A stretch of DNA of 64,000 nucleotides, taken from assembly GCF_036327755.1 (NCBI RefSeq), contig NZ_CP109597.1, forward strand, positions 110,583-174,582, written 5' to 3'. This document shows positions 33,947 to 42,021 of this stretch, piece by piece. The translations under genes and the position numbers were made by a program. Positions within the stretch are counted from its first letter, which is position 1, and each line of letters opens with the position of its first letter. This DNA is from Nocardia sp. NBC_01503. GTDB taxonomy: Bacteria; Actinomycetota; Actinomycetes; Mycobacteriales; Mycobacteriaceae. A model generated the notes under the pieces. That model searched no databases and had not been told where the DNA came from. It saw nothing but the letters and a program-made list of their open reading frames with translations.

Positions 33947-34321
33947 CTATCGGGTTCGAGGCTTCGGACGCGAGAGTGCGCGAGCGGGCACCCACTGCCG
34001 GGTTTCGATCCGGCCTCGCCCATCCGCGGTTGGGATCGCGAACAGGGTCAACCCGATCCACGAGGCGTCGGTGCACTGGGCCCAGGCGTAGAGCCATCCC
34101 GGCACAGTGGTGGCGAGGTCGAGCGCGCTCGATTTGATTCGCAGCGATATCTCGTCACGCCGGAGCCCACCTTGGGGTGGGAGCGCGGTGCCGAGTGCGA
34201 CCAGCACCGGCATCGGCGGGTCGATGACGCGGCGCGATGCGGCAGCGAAGTCTCCATCCCAATACTCGAACACGCATTCGATAATTGCACAGACCGGACG
34301 GTCTTCAGCGATAGGCTGCAC
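33947..34321 (-). CDS. Hypothetical protein, start 2 bp from a divergent gene
   Basis: From GTG at 34321 the 124-residue product is a mixed alpha/beta protein (CAIIECVFEYWDGDF, MPVLVALGTALPP, DEISLRIKSSALDLATTVPGWLYAWAQC, LTLFAIPT). Nothing like a ribosome site can exist because the divergent plus-strand gene starts three bases away, so at least one of the two is probably translated from a leaderless mRNA. No family was recognised. Confidence 0.5.
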   Translation of the reverse strand: MQPIAEDRPVCAIIECVFEYWDGDFAAASRRVIDPPMPVLVALGTALPPQGGLRRDEISLRIKSSALDLATTVPGWLYAWAQCTDASWIGLTLFAIPTADGRGRIETRQWVPARALSRPKPRTR

Positions 34322-34323
34322 CA

Positions 34324-34506
34324 ATGGTGAACGTGGGCGATCGAGTGCTGCTGATGGTCGGCGGAGTGTCGATCTTCGAGGTCCTGGACAGCGACGGCGA
34401 GACCGCCACTGTCCAATCGGTCGACGATGCGCCGGGCCGTTACCCGTTCCCCTCGCGTGTGAGCGCACTGGTCCCGGCCAGCGCGGACTCCAGCAGCACC
34501 GACTGA
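34324..34506 (+). CDS. Small SH3/KOW-like protein
   Basis: The product is 60 residues: VNVGDRVLLMVGGVSIFEVLDSDG, then ATVQSVDDAPGRYPFP and ALVPAS, the alternating strand pattern of a small SH3-like barrel. It has no 5' ribosome site because it starts next to the divergent 33947 gene. It probably binds protein or nucleic acid. Confidence 0.5.
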   Translation: MVNVGDRVLLMVGGVSIFEVLDSDGETATVQSVDDAPGRYPFPSRVSALVPASADSSSTD

Positions 34507-34936
34507 ACTCAGCGCTGCGGTTCGTACGGTGCACGCGCTGCGACATAGCGCGACATGGCAGTTGGAGGTCGATGCAGCGCAGATCTGTTCGTACGGACGG
34601 TGGGCGCAGGTCCCTATCGCGCGGCCGGCAATTCCACGAATCGGCGCGGATCCCCATCAGTCCGAGCAGAATCGATCGGTGACCTGCAGCGGCTTCCCGG
34701 TGCAGCGCGTATATGGTCCGCAGTGGTGTGTCTCGCCAGAACTGCCACTCCGCACTAGAGCAGCCGACCGAGCCAGCGGCTGAGCCGGAGCCGAAGTTTC
34801 CTTCGGAGCACTGTTTCTGCGCGACCCCGTCAAGGCAGGACGGTGTGATTCCTCGGCATTCCAGGAATCGTGTCGCCGATGAGGAGTGGACCTGGCTATC
34901 TCGAGTTCGGGGGTGGGAGCGCGACTACATGATGTG

Positions 34937-35230
34937 ATGCTATTGCTGATCCACGAAGCCTGGCGCTGGGGTGCCGACCATCCTTCGGTGCGCTCATCGG
35001 CCGTACTACTACTTCCTGGTATCGCCTATGTGGTGATGGGGCGCGTGCGAGACTTACAGCGGCACTTGAGGACTCGGATGATCTTCAGGGAAGCAGCCCC
35101 GCACTCTCCGGTGAAAATCATCGAGTACCGGGGCCGGGGCGGTGGTTGCACCTACATCGTGGAGGTCGGCGAAGACCCTGCCGCACGATCGCCGGTCTCA
35201 GGGGAAGACCGAGAGATGCACGAGCGGTGA
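34937..35230 (+). CDS. Small membrane-anchored protein of sigma cassette C
   Basis: The 97-residue product carries a hydrophobic N-terminal segment (about 17-34, VRSSAVLLLPGIAYVVMG) and a domain RVRDLQRHLRTRMIFREA ... CTYIVEVGED. It matches the 26780 product in length and motifs (LQRH, TRM, REA, EVG). GTG of the sigma gene overlaps its stop. As in cassette A it is the likely membrane partner of the sigma factor. Confidence 0.6.
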   Translation: MLLLIHEAWRWGADHPSVRSSAVLLLPGIAYVVMGRVRDLQRHLRTRMIFREAAPHSPVKIIEYRGRGGGCTYIVEVGEDPAARSPVSGEDREMHER

Positions 35231-35838
35231 GCGACTGGGACTCCGAGTTGTTGTTTCGCCAGTACGCGGTGCGCGTATTCCGGTTGGCGTTCAAAGCGTT
35301 TCGCGGTGATGCCGAGTCAGCGAACGATGTCGTCCAGGATGTTTTTCTGGCGGTATGTCGGCAATTGAAAAGGGACTTCCACCACCGTTCGGCGGAGCAG
35401 GTCGAGAAGCTGATCATGACGATCGCGAAGCGCCGCGTGGTCGACCATCTGCGGAAAATCGGGCGTTCCCGGGAGTACTCGGCCGGCATGGCGGAGGACC
35501 TCGACCGGCAGATGAATCACGCCGGTCACGCTGGTGACGGCGGCACCGAGAACCTGAGCGATGAAGTCATGGCATCGTTCTGGCATGCGCTGACTCGTGA
35601 GTTGACTCCCACCGAGCATCGAGTGGCGACGATGACGTGGCTGCTGGAAATGACACCCGACGAAATAGCCAAAGCTCTCAAAACCTCACGGCGAGCTGTG
35701 TACACCCACCGCAGCCGGGCACGCGGGAAGATGGAGCAGGCTTTGAATCGCGGTGGAAATCGGACCGAGGCCGATGCCGAACCTGCGACCAGCGGCATGG
35801 AAGTAGCGACGCACAGTGGAGGAGGTGCAACCGAATGA
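35227..35838 (+). CDS. ECF-type sigma factor, cassette C
   Basis: The 203-residue product is the paralogue of the 27070 sigma factor: FRQYAVRVFRLAFKAFRGDAESANDVVQDVFLAV in region 2 and FWHALTRELTPTEHRVATMTWLLEMTPDEIAKALKTSRRAVYTHRSRARGK in region 4. The SRAR motif closing region 4 is common to both. GTG start overlaps the upstream stop; the next gene starts in its own stop (ATGA). So all three genes of the cassette are translationally coupled. Confidence 0.85.
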   Translation: MSDWDSELLFRQYAVRVFRLAFKAFRGDAESANDVVQDVFLAVCRQLKRDFHHRSAEQVEKLIMTIAKRRVVDHLRKIGRSREYSAGMAEDLDRQMNHAGHAGDGGTENLSDEVMASFWHALTRELTPTEHRVATMTWLLEMTPDEIAKALKTSRRAVYTHRSRARGKMEQALNRGGNRTEADAEPATSGMEVATHSGGGATE

Positions 35839-36473
35839 ACATGGACGAGCACGGTGTTCAGGGCATGCCCGACTCAAACTCGATCCGTAAAGCGTTCGAC
35901 GAGTTGGACCACTACCTGACCGAGAACGACAGCACCTTCGAGTTCGAGATGGAGGCCGGGCTTACCCGCTTCAGGCGAACGTTCAACTCCAACAGGAACG
36001 TGCAGCGTGGAAAGTTCGCAGACCGGCTGAACAAGCTGTTCGAGACCACCCGCATCCCAGGGCGAGGACCCTACACCACCAAGGAGGTCGTGAACGCCTT
36101 GACCGCCGCAGGTCACCCGATCAGCGGGAGTTACCTGAGCAGCCTGCGCACAGGCCGACGAACCAACCCATCCGATGAGACAGTTACCGCGCTGGCGAAG
36201 TTCTTCCAGGTCAAGCACGACTACTTCCTCAACGACATCTACGCCGCCAAAATCGACCATGACCTTGAACTGCTTACGCAGCTTCAGGGCTACGGTCTCC
36301 GCAGGTTGTCCTCACGAGCCTTCGATCTGTCGGAGGAGTCGCGGAAACTGCTGGAATCGATGCAGGAAAAACTTCACGCCGGCGAGCACATGCCGGAGAT
36401 TCCAGAGTTCGACGACCTCGCGTCGCCTCTGCTGACCGCATCGGATGACACCCCTGCCGATGATGAGGGCTGA
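35835..36473 (+). CDS. Third gene of sigma cassette C; EspR-like XRE regulator
   Basis: The 212-residue protein has an N-terminal segment (FDELDHYLTENDSTFEFEMEAGL) shared with the third protein of cassette A, then an XRE domain (YTTKEVVNALTAAGHPISGSYLSSLRTGRRTNPSDETVTALAKFFQV) like those of mycobacterial EspR-type regulators, and a helical acidic C-terminus. A DNA-binding regulator directly coupled to a sigma factor is unusual: it may bring the sigma factor to particular promoters or repress the operon. Confidence 0.65.
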   Translation: MNMDEHGVQGMPDSNSIRKAFDELDHYLTENDSTFEFEMEAGLTRFRRTFNSNRNVQRGKFADRLNKLFETTRIPGRGPYTTKEVVNALTAAGHPISGSYLSSLRTGRRTNPSDETVTALAKFFQVKHDYFLNDIYAAKIDHDLELLTQLQGYGLRRLSSRAFDLSEESRKLLESMQEKLHAGEHMPEIPEFDDLASPLLTASDDTPADDEG

Positions 36474-36639
36474 ACAGGCGACGGCACCATCGCTTCCCAG
36501 ATCTCGGACACGTCCATTGACTGATCAGGAGCAACAGTCGTAATCGGTTGTGGCACCTTCATATTCGGCTGTCCCGCCGTCTCCGATAATCCAGCACCCC
36601 GTGTTTCTTCGCTGTGTCTGGGTTTTCCTTCCACCCCAT

Positions 36640-38628
36640 TCACCGCGTTCCCCCTGCAAGGATGCCGAGCGCGGTGGAGGCACCGGCGAGGTCGTTGACG
36701 CGCAGACGTTCAAGCGCGGTGAGCCACGGGCCGCCGGGTTCGCGGCCGGCGAGCACGGTGAGCAAGGCGGAGCTGAGGGTGGGCACGCTGGCGAGTCTTT
36801 CGTCCAGGACCCGCTGGGTGTGGACCGGGAAGTCGGTGGCGACCGCGCTGCAGAGCGGTCCGGCGACCTCGGGTAGTTCGATGCTCACGAGCTCGAACAG
36901 GCGCAGGGATTCGAGGTTCGAGGGTGCCAGCAGGATCGTTTGCGCGAGAGCGTGCAGCGCTTCGGTGTCGCTGACCAGCGTGTGGAGTAGCCCGTACATT
37001 CTGGGGTGTTGGTCGAGCAGCATTGCCTGCAGCAGCAGGACCGCTGCGGCGGGCCGGTCCGTGAGCAGGCGTTTGGTCATGATGGTGACCGGCGAGTTCT
37101 GTGTCTCGCGGTGGGGTGAGCGGCGGGCGCGGTGTGCGGCATCGACATCGACCAGGGCGTTCGCGATGGCGCGCAACGGGGGATAGTCCCCGGACAACGG
37201 GGTGCCGTGGTCGCGGCCCATCCAGTCGGTCAGCGCCCGCTCGAGCAGCACACCGGCCAGGTGACCGTCCGGGCCCGCGAGGAGCCTTCGCCAGAACGAG
37301 GAGATGTTCGGGAGGAAGTCGACCAGATGGCCGGCGCTGAGCTCGGCGGTTGGTGGGAGTTTGGCGACCTTCTGGGTGACCAGGACGAGGTCGACGTCAT
37401 CGAGCGCCCACAGCAGGGCTTCGAGATCGACGAATGTGGCTTCGCCATCGACCTCGTCGTACAGGCGTGCCTCGGTGCAGATGCCGGACAGGATCTGCAG
37501 GACCGCGTCGGTGGTCATGTTCTCGAAGACCCGTGAGGCAGCCAGGAAAACCGGCTTTCCGTACTGCTGGCGAAGGTCGAAAAGTGCTGTGACACAGTGA
37601 CTCAGGGACACGAAGTCCCCTTCGGTGTATAGGGCCAGCAGCAGATCGGCGAGCCAGCGTGGGCCTCGGATGGTGTCGTACAGGGTGATACCGAAGATCA
37701 ACCGCTGAAAGGCCTTGCTGCACTTGGGTCGCGGCCAGGTGTGCTTGGTCCTGCGGATGTATTCGCGATGCTCGGATCGTTCGACCAGCGCCATGTCGGC
37801 CTCGACCCGCATGCGGACTTCACGCACGATGCGGCCGGTTTCGCGTTTTTGATCCAGCAGTGCGGCGATGCGTTGGCCGGCGCCGAAGTCCGGGTCGTAG
37901 TCGACCAGGGAGGGCTCACCGACCGCCTTGTCGGCATCCTGCGCGTCGGCAGGGGGGTCGCAGACATCGAAGATGGCGGCCGCGGCCCGCTCATCGATCT
38001 CGGTGATCGCCTGGCAGATCACGGTCACGCGGGATTGATCGACCTTGCCGATCGCGTCGAGAAACAGTCCGACGGCGAATCTGTCGGACTCGGCCAGGTC
38101 CACCAGCACCGACGCCAACGCGGTGTTGTTACCGAGGAAGTGCTCGTCCAAGCCCGCCACGGCCTCGGTCTCTCGGGCATTGCGCAGCAGTTCGACCAGC
38201 CATTTGGCTGGTACGCGCAGATCGATCAATTGTGCGGGAGTGGCGGCGTGTGCTGGGGCCGCCACCACCGGCGGCTCGGTCGCGGCCGCCGCGTTCTTGC
38301 CCTTGAGGTAGACCGGGTCGTGCAGCGGCCGCATCTCGGACTGCAACTCGGTGAACGGCCTGTCGAGGGCCTTTGCGGCGCACTGCACGATCGCCTTGTA
38401 CACCTCGGGGGACGGGCCTGACAGACGGCGGAATTGATCGCCGAATGCCTGCGGTGAGAGCTGCAGCCCGTGCTGGTCGGACACTTGCTGATAGGAGAGG
38501 TCGGCGCTGTCGAGTAGTTGCTTGAGTTTGATGACCAGCGCCTTGACCTGCGCGGGCATCCGCACGGGCAGACTTTCCGGTGTGGTTTTCTTCGGCCGCC
38601 CACCACGTTTGCGCTCCGACACCGACAC
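36640..38628 (-). CDS. Large XRE-type N-terminus plus helical-repeat protein
   Basis: The 662-residue protein starts with a basic segment (RKRGGRPKKTTPE) and an XRE-like domain (SYQQVSDQHGLQLSPQAFGDQFRRLSGPSPEVYKAIVQCAAKAL). The rest (about 150-660) is a continuous array of helices with no transmembrane or catalytic motif, resembling HEAT-like repeats (LTVLAGREPGGPWLTALERL at the end). GTG at 38628 follows AGAAAG. Its size and architecture fit a DNA-binding scaffold or a defence-system sensor; both are guesses. Confidence 0.6.
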   Translation of the reverse strand: MSVSERKRGGRPKKTTPESLPVRMPAQVKALVIKLKQLLDSADLSYQQVSDQHGLQLSPQAFGDQFRRLSGPSPEVYKAIVQCAAKALDRPFTELQSEMRPLHDPVYLKGKNAAAATEPPVVAAPAHAATPAQLIDLRVPAKWLVELLRNARETEAVAGLDEHFLGNNTALASVLVDLAESDRFAVGLFLDAIGKVDQSRVTVICQAITEIDERAAAAIFDVCDPPADAQDADKAVGEPSLVDYDPDFGAGQRIAALLDQKRETGRIVREVRMRVEADMALVERSEHREYIRRTKHTWPRPKCSKAFQRLIFGITLYDTIRGPRWLADLLLALYTEGDFVSLSHCVTALFDLRQQYGKPVFLAASRVFENMTTDAVLQILSGICTEARLYDEVDGEATFVDLEALLWALDDVDLVLVTQKVAKLPPTAELSAGHLVDFLPNISSFWRRLLAGPDGHLAGVLLERALTDWMGRDHGTPLSGDYPPLRAIANALVDVDAAHRARRSPHRETQNSPVTIMTKRLLTDRPAAAVLLLQAMLLDQHPRMYGLLHTLVSDTEALHALAQTILLAPSNLESLRLFELVSIELPEVAGPLCSAVATDFPVHTQRVLDERLASVPTLSSALLTVLAGREPGGPWLTALERLRVNDLAGASTALGILAGGTR

Positions 38629-38900
38629 TTCTTTCTGCAGTCCTGGGTGCCCACGAAGGCCTCAGTGTGACCGAAAACCCTTGTGGCCATGCCGAAAACC
38701 GAGCGACACCCGCCGCGCGGGGGAAAGCTATCGGGAATCTTCCAGCTCAGATGGTTACGGGGGTGGACCGAAAAACCCTCGGCAACATTGAATTTCAGGG
38801 CGGATCGACCGTCTCGGTCGCCGCGCCGGTGCGGATCGGCGACCACGGTTTGGTAGGTCGCGGGCTGCCGATCCGCCCGGGATGAAGGCCACACAGAAGG

Positions 38901-39137
38901 GTGACCACGTTGATCGTGCCTCCTAGACCGGTCGATCCGATAGACCCCGCACCGCCCGATCCGCGCGAACGGCGAAACGCCGTGCTCCGGCGCGCGGTCG
39001 ATGCTGTGGTACTGCTGGTGATCATCGCCAGCATGCTGGTGCTGGTGCTCATCGCCCACGCGGACCAGCAGATCCTTTTCGCCGCAGGAGGTTTCATCCT
39101 CGCGGTCGGCGGGCTATGGCTGAGATTCCGCCGATGA
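38901..39137 (+). CDS. Small two-span membrane protein
   Basis: GTG at 38901 follows GAAGG. The 78-residue product has a proline-rich N-terminus (PPRPVDPIDPAPPDPRERR) and two hydrophobic segments (AVVLLVIIASMLVLVLIA and ILFAAGGFILAVGGLWL) separated by HADQQ. It ends in RFRR. Similar architecture to other tiny membrane proteins in this window. Function unknown. Confidence 0.55.
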   Translation: MTTLIVPPRPVDPIDPAPPDPRERRNAVLRRAVDAVVLLVIIASMLVLVLIAHADQQILFAAGGFILAVGGLWLRFRR

Positions 39138-39255
39138 CACCTACCTGCTGATGCGAGAGCCCCTGGCGCGCACCAGGGGATCCGTACGTGCGCGCCGCAC
39201 GGAAATCGAGCGCAGACGAGTCGGCCACTCCCGCGGGTGATTTTGTCTTCTGTTT

Positions 39256-39526
39256 TCAGTACCGGCTAAGCCGTACTGTCTTACCGGTCTGGTTTCGTCC
39301 GAAATGTCTTGTGTGCCATCGGTAATAGCGTTGTCGGCAGGCAGGGTTGCAGTACTTTTTGGGGCCGACCAGGGGTACCGGGCCGTGATCGTGGCAGCCG
39401 TTGCCCGCACGCTCGGCACAACTCGTACTCCGCGAGAATCTCCCCGCCGTACAGGTACGGCGCGAGCGCCTCTCGGACATCGGGAATACCGTTCGGATGG
39501 GACCGACCTCCTCTTGTCACCGTCAA
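39256..39526 (-). pseudogene. Zinc-motif protein with a frameshift in a CCCCAAAAA run
   Basis: From 39526 the frame gives a credible N-terminus (IPDVREALAPYLYGGEILAEYELCRACGQRLP) and then turns into nonsense; the -1 neighbour frame continues KKYCNPACRQRYYRWHTRHFGRN. The switch point is at about 39343-39351 in CCCCAAAAA. Joined, it is a CRAC ... YCNPAC zinc protein of the type seen at 1024 and 23515. A homopolymer sequencing indel is as likely as a true mutation. Confidence 0.5.
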
Positions 39527-39890
39527 GTGCCTCGGTCCGGTCGAATCGATTGCGGGAGTATGGAAGTGGTGACCTGACCATCGAGTTGGACGGGCAACAC
39601 CCTCAGCGCTGGTGCGGAGTCCGGCGGCGATGAGCGGTGCGCAGACCTACGCGCTCGCTGGGGTCAGATCCCCGATGCCCGTGCGCGCCGATCCGCCCGG
39701 CGACGGTGGTCTCGATGAGTATCGGATGACGAACCGCCTCTGGAAAGCAGCTGCGGGAGGCTCGTGCCGAAGAATTGCAATCCTGTAGTTTCCACAGCCG
39801 CGGCGAGCCTACTACAGGATTCTCTTCTACAAGAGAGAACTATAGGGTCCATCGAAAAATGTGCCTTGACCTGCAATTTCATTGTGTCGT
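39527..39890. other. Origin-proximal non-coding DNA with inverted repeats
   Basis: AATCCTGTAGT (39779-39789) and ACTACAGGATT (39811-39821) form an 11-bp dyad 21 bases apart, directly followed by TCTCTT-CTAC-AAGAGA (39821-39836). No gene is supportable. The stems sit 55-110 bases before the first iteron and could encode a replication-control RNA or a binding site. Confidence 0.5.
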
Positions 39891-40490
39891 GGTGACCCTT
39901 CTAATGCGCGGTAGTGACCCTTGTAATGCGTGGCTTCCTGGGGAAATGCATTTCGGCGGTGACCCTTCTAATTTGTGGATAGACCCATTCGGCGGCCGAT
40001 TTATCCACAGCATTTGCGGGACCTGTCCACGCATTAGAGAGGTCACCCCATGGGCGCGGCGGGCGCATTACAAGGGTCACCGCGCTCCACCGGCGGTCTC
40101 GCTGGGCAGCGCATCGGAAGGGTCACCACCGTGAGTCCTGCGCATTAGAAGGGTCACCCTGGTTCATTCAGAACTCACACCACGCATTAGAAGGGTCACC
40201 ATGGGTCTTCAATGACCGAAGATGCGCCCGTCAGTGGATGGTTGAGCCCTCCGCTACGCATTAGAGGGGTCACCGGCGTCCAGGCACGCGAGCCCAGCCG
40301 TGCGCGAATCAGAAGGGTCACCGGGCGGCCGGTATGTACTTGCACAAGGTTGTAAATTTCGCGCATTAGAAGGGTCACCGCGACGGTGGCGGACACTAGC
40401 GGGCCTGTCCAGAGCCCTGTGCGGGGGTGGTGACCCCTCTAATGCGCGGCGGTGTGTTCTTCGAGGTGACCGGTGACCCTCTGAGGCATA
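39891..40490. repeat. oriV: Iteron cluster of the plasmid origin
   Basis: Consensus GGTGACCCTTCTAATGCGC. Plus-orientation copies start at 39891, 39913, 39958, 40429 and (degenerate) 40472; minus-orientation copies start at 40029, 40063, 40109, 40140, 40182, 40256, 40304 and 40361. The middle block is thus inverted relative to both ends. The last copy ends 10 bases before the rep start, so it can act as operator. Iterons are the binding sites of the RepA product. Confidence 0.9.
39974..40009. promoter_or_regulatory. DnaA boxes within the iteron origin
   Basis: TTATCCACA at 40001-40009 is the perfect DnaA box. TGTGGATAG at 39974-39982 is a one-mismatch copy in the opposite orientation. Both sit between plus- and minus-orientation iteron blocks, where origin melting would be expected to start. 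Confidence 0.75.
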
Positions 40491-40499
40491 GTGGTGGCC

Positions 40500-41459
40500 A
40501 TGGCGCGACCAAAACGTGACGAGCTGGCGCTGATCCAAGCCGCGGACTTGTTGCAGCAATCCGATGACCAGGAGCTGGCGTTCACGACACCGTTCCTGGC
40601 GCAGGCGTGCCTGCCGTATCGGAACCCGGGGGATATCCCGGTGTGGAAGCGCCGCAATGGCGGGGTGGTGCTCACCATCCGGCCCGGCTATGTCGAAGAC
40701 CCCAAGACCGGCGAATCGCGTTCGCTGGGCTACCCGAGCGGGGTCATCCCGCGCCAGCTCATGTTCTGGCTCATCACCGAGGCCCGGCGCACCAAGTCAC
40801 CCGAACTGATCCTCGGGGACGGTGTGGTGGAGTTCTTCCGCCAGCTCAAACCAGGTGGCGCGACCTCCGGCGGGGACACCGGCAGTCTGACCCGACTACG
40901 CACCCAGACCGAGAAGCTCCTGCACGCGGCGATCAGCGTGCGCAGTGAGCGCCCGGGACCGGACGGGGAACCTGCGGTGCTCATCAAGAACCTGTCCGTG
41001 GCGCATCAGGTCATGTTGTGGGGCAGCGAGAAAGCCGGCACCGACCGCGCGGTGGTCCAGCTCTCGACCGACTTCTACAACGAGATCCTCGAGCGTGCCG
41101 TGCCACTGGACATGCGCGCACTGCAGCTGTTCGGCGACGACGCCTGGTGCATGGACCTGTACATCTTCCTGACCTATCGGTTCGCCACCCTGAACCGGAC
41201 GATCACCATCCCCCTGGAAGACCTGAGCGCCCAGTTCGGCGCCGCACGCAAGCTCGACACGAAAGAAGCCCGGTACAAATACCGCAAGGCCTTCGACAAG
41301 AAGCTGGCGCGAGTGCTGTCGGTATACCGCGACGCCAACGTCGAATCGACCCCGGCCGGACTGGTCCTGAGCCCGAGCAAGACCCACGTGCGGTTCAAGG
41401 GATTGCGCACGATGGAACTCGGGACCACCAACCAGTTGACGCTGGACGCCAGCGCCTGA
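40500..41459 (+). CDS. repA: RepA-like replication initiator
   Basis: The 319-residue protein resembles plasmid RepA_C-family initiators: FTTPFLAQACLPYRNPGD, then VLTIRPGYV and LGYPSGVIPRQLMFWLITEA, a winged-helix core (MWGSEKA-like region to VQLSTDFYNEILERAVPLDMRALQLF) and a second DNA-binding region with TYRFATLN...IPLEDLSAQFG. It would bind the iterons just upstream and recruit DnaB. ATG 40500 or GTG 40491 may start it; no strong ribosome site is seen. It is the gene most likely to define the replicon. Confidence 0.8.
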   Translation: MARPKRDELALIQAADLLQQSDDQELAFTTPFLAQACLPYRNPGDIPVWKRRNGGVVLTIRPGYVEDPKTGESRSLGYPSGVIPRQLMFWLITEARRTKSPELILGDGVVEFFRQLKPGGATSGGDTGSLTRLRTQTEKLLHAAISVRSERPGPDGEPAVLIKNLSVAHQVMLWGSEKAGTDRAVVQLSTDFYNEILERAVPLDMRALQLFGDDAWCMDLYIFLTYRFATLNRTITIPLEDLSAQFGAARKLDTKEARYKYRKAFDKKLARVLSVYRDANVESTPAGLVLSPSKTHVRFKGLRTMELGTTNQLTLDASA

Positions 41460-42021
41460 CCTGCGCGCGGAACAAGGTATGACCCTGATACCCGGTACGG
41501 GGGAAGTGTTCTCGGGTATGGCAACCACGAAAATCGCGCTCAGAGTGGACTCGGTGGCGCTGTCGCGCGTCAGATGGGACAGCAACGAGAGGGCCTCGAA
41601 TGCGGCCGCAATAGCGGCATATCCGCGTTCTATCGCCTCCTTCCCTCGGTCATGGCCGCCTCTGTCCGGGGAGTGCTCGGGGTGGTTCCAGCTCCGGGAA
41701 ATCCACTGTGGCTCCTCTTCTCGAACCCCGCCCTGCCGAGCGGGTGGCCTCCCCCGGGGAGAGTCGAGACGTGACTTCGCAGTGGTCGAACTGGTCGATC
41801 TCGCACAGTTGTAGGCAGGTCGTCACGCGCACATCCCGGGGACTGGCGGCAAGAGCCATGTGAGGTGCTGGCCGCCTGCGAATGCCCCGGGTGTGTCGAG
41901 CGCGTGGGTGCCTATAACAGGGAAAGCCGGTCATACACGGATCGGTAAAAGTCGAGAGGTGTTCTGGCATGGCCGGATCGAGGCATGTGATGAGCGATCA
42001 CCCACCCGAGCTTCAAACGTG
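41460..42021. other. Intergenic, weak open frames only
   Basis: Overlapping frames on both strands (for example 41479 plus and 41650 minus) lack ribosome sites and protein-like composition. The downstream sigma-like gene begins at 42022. Nothing else is supportable here. Confidence 0.4.

Noticed and set aside
37741..38421. A 226-codon plus-strand open frame
   Set aside because: It is the mirror of the 36640-38628 minus-strand gene, with typical shadow composition and no ribosome site.
39891..40490. A possible CRISPR array because of many short repeats
   Set aside because: Repeats occur in both orientations, spacing is irregular and no cas genes are near. Position next to a rep gene with DnaA boxes shows iterons.
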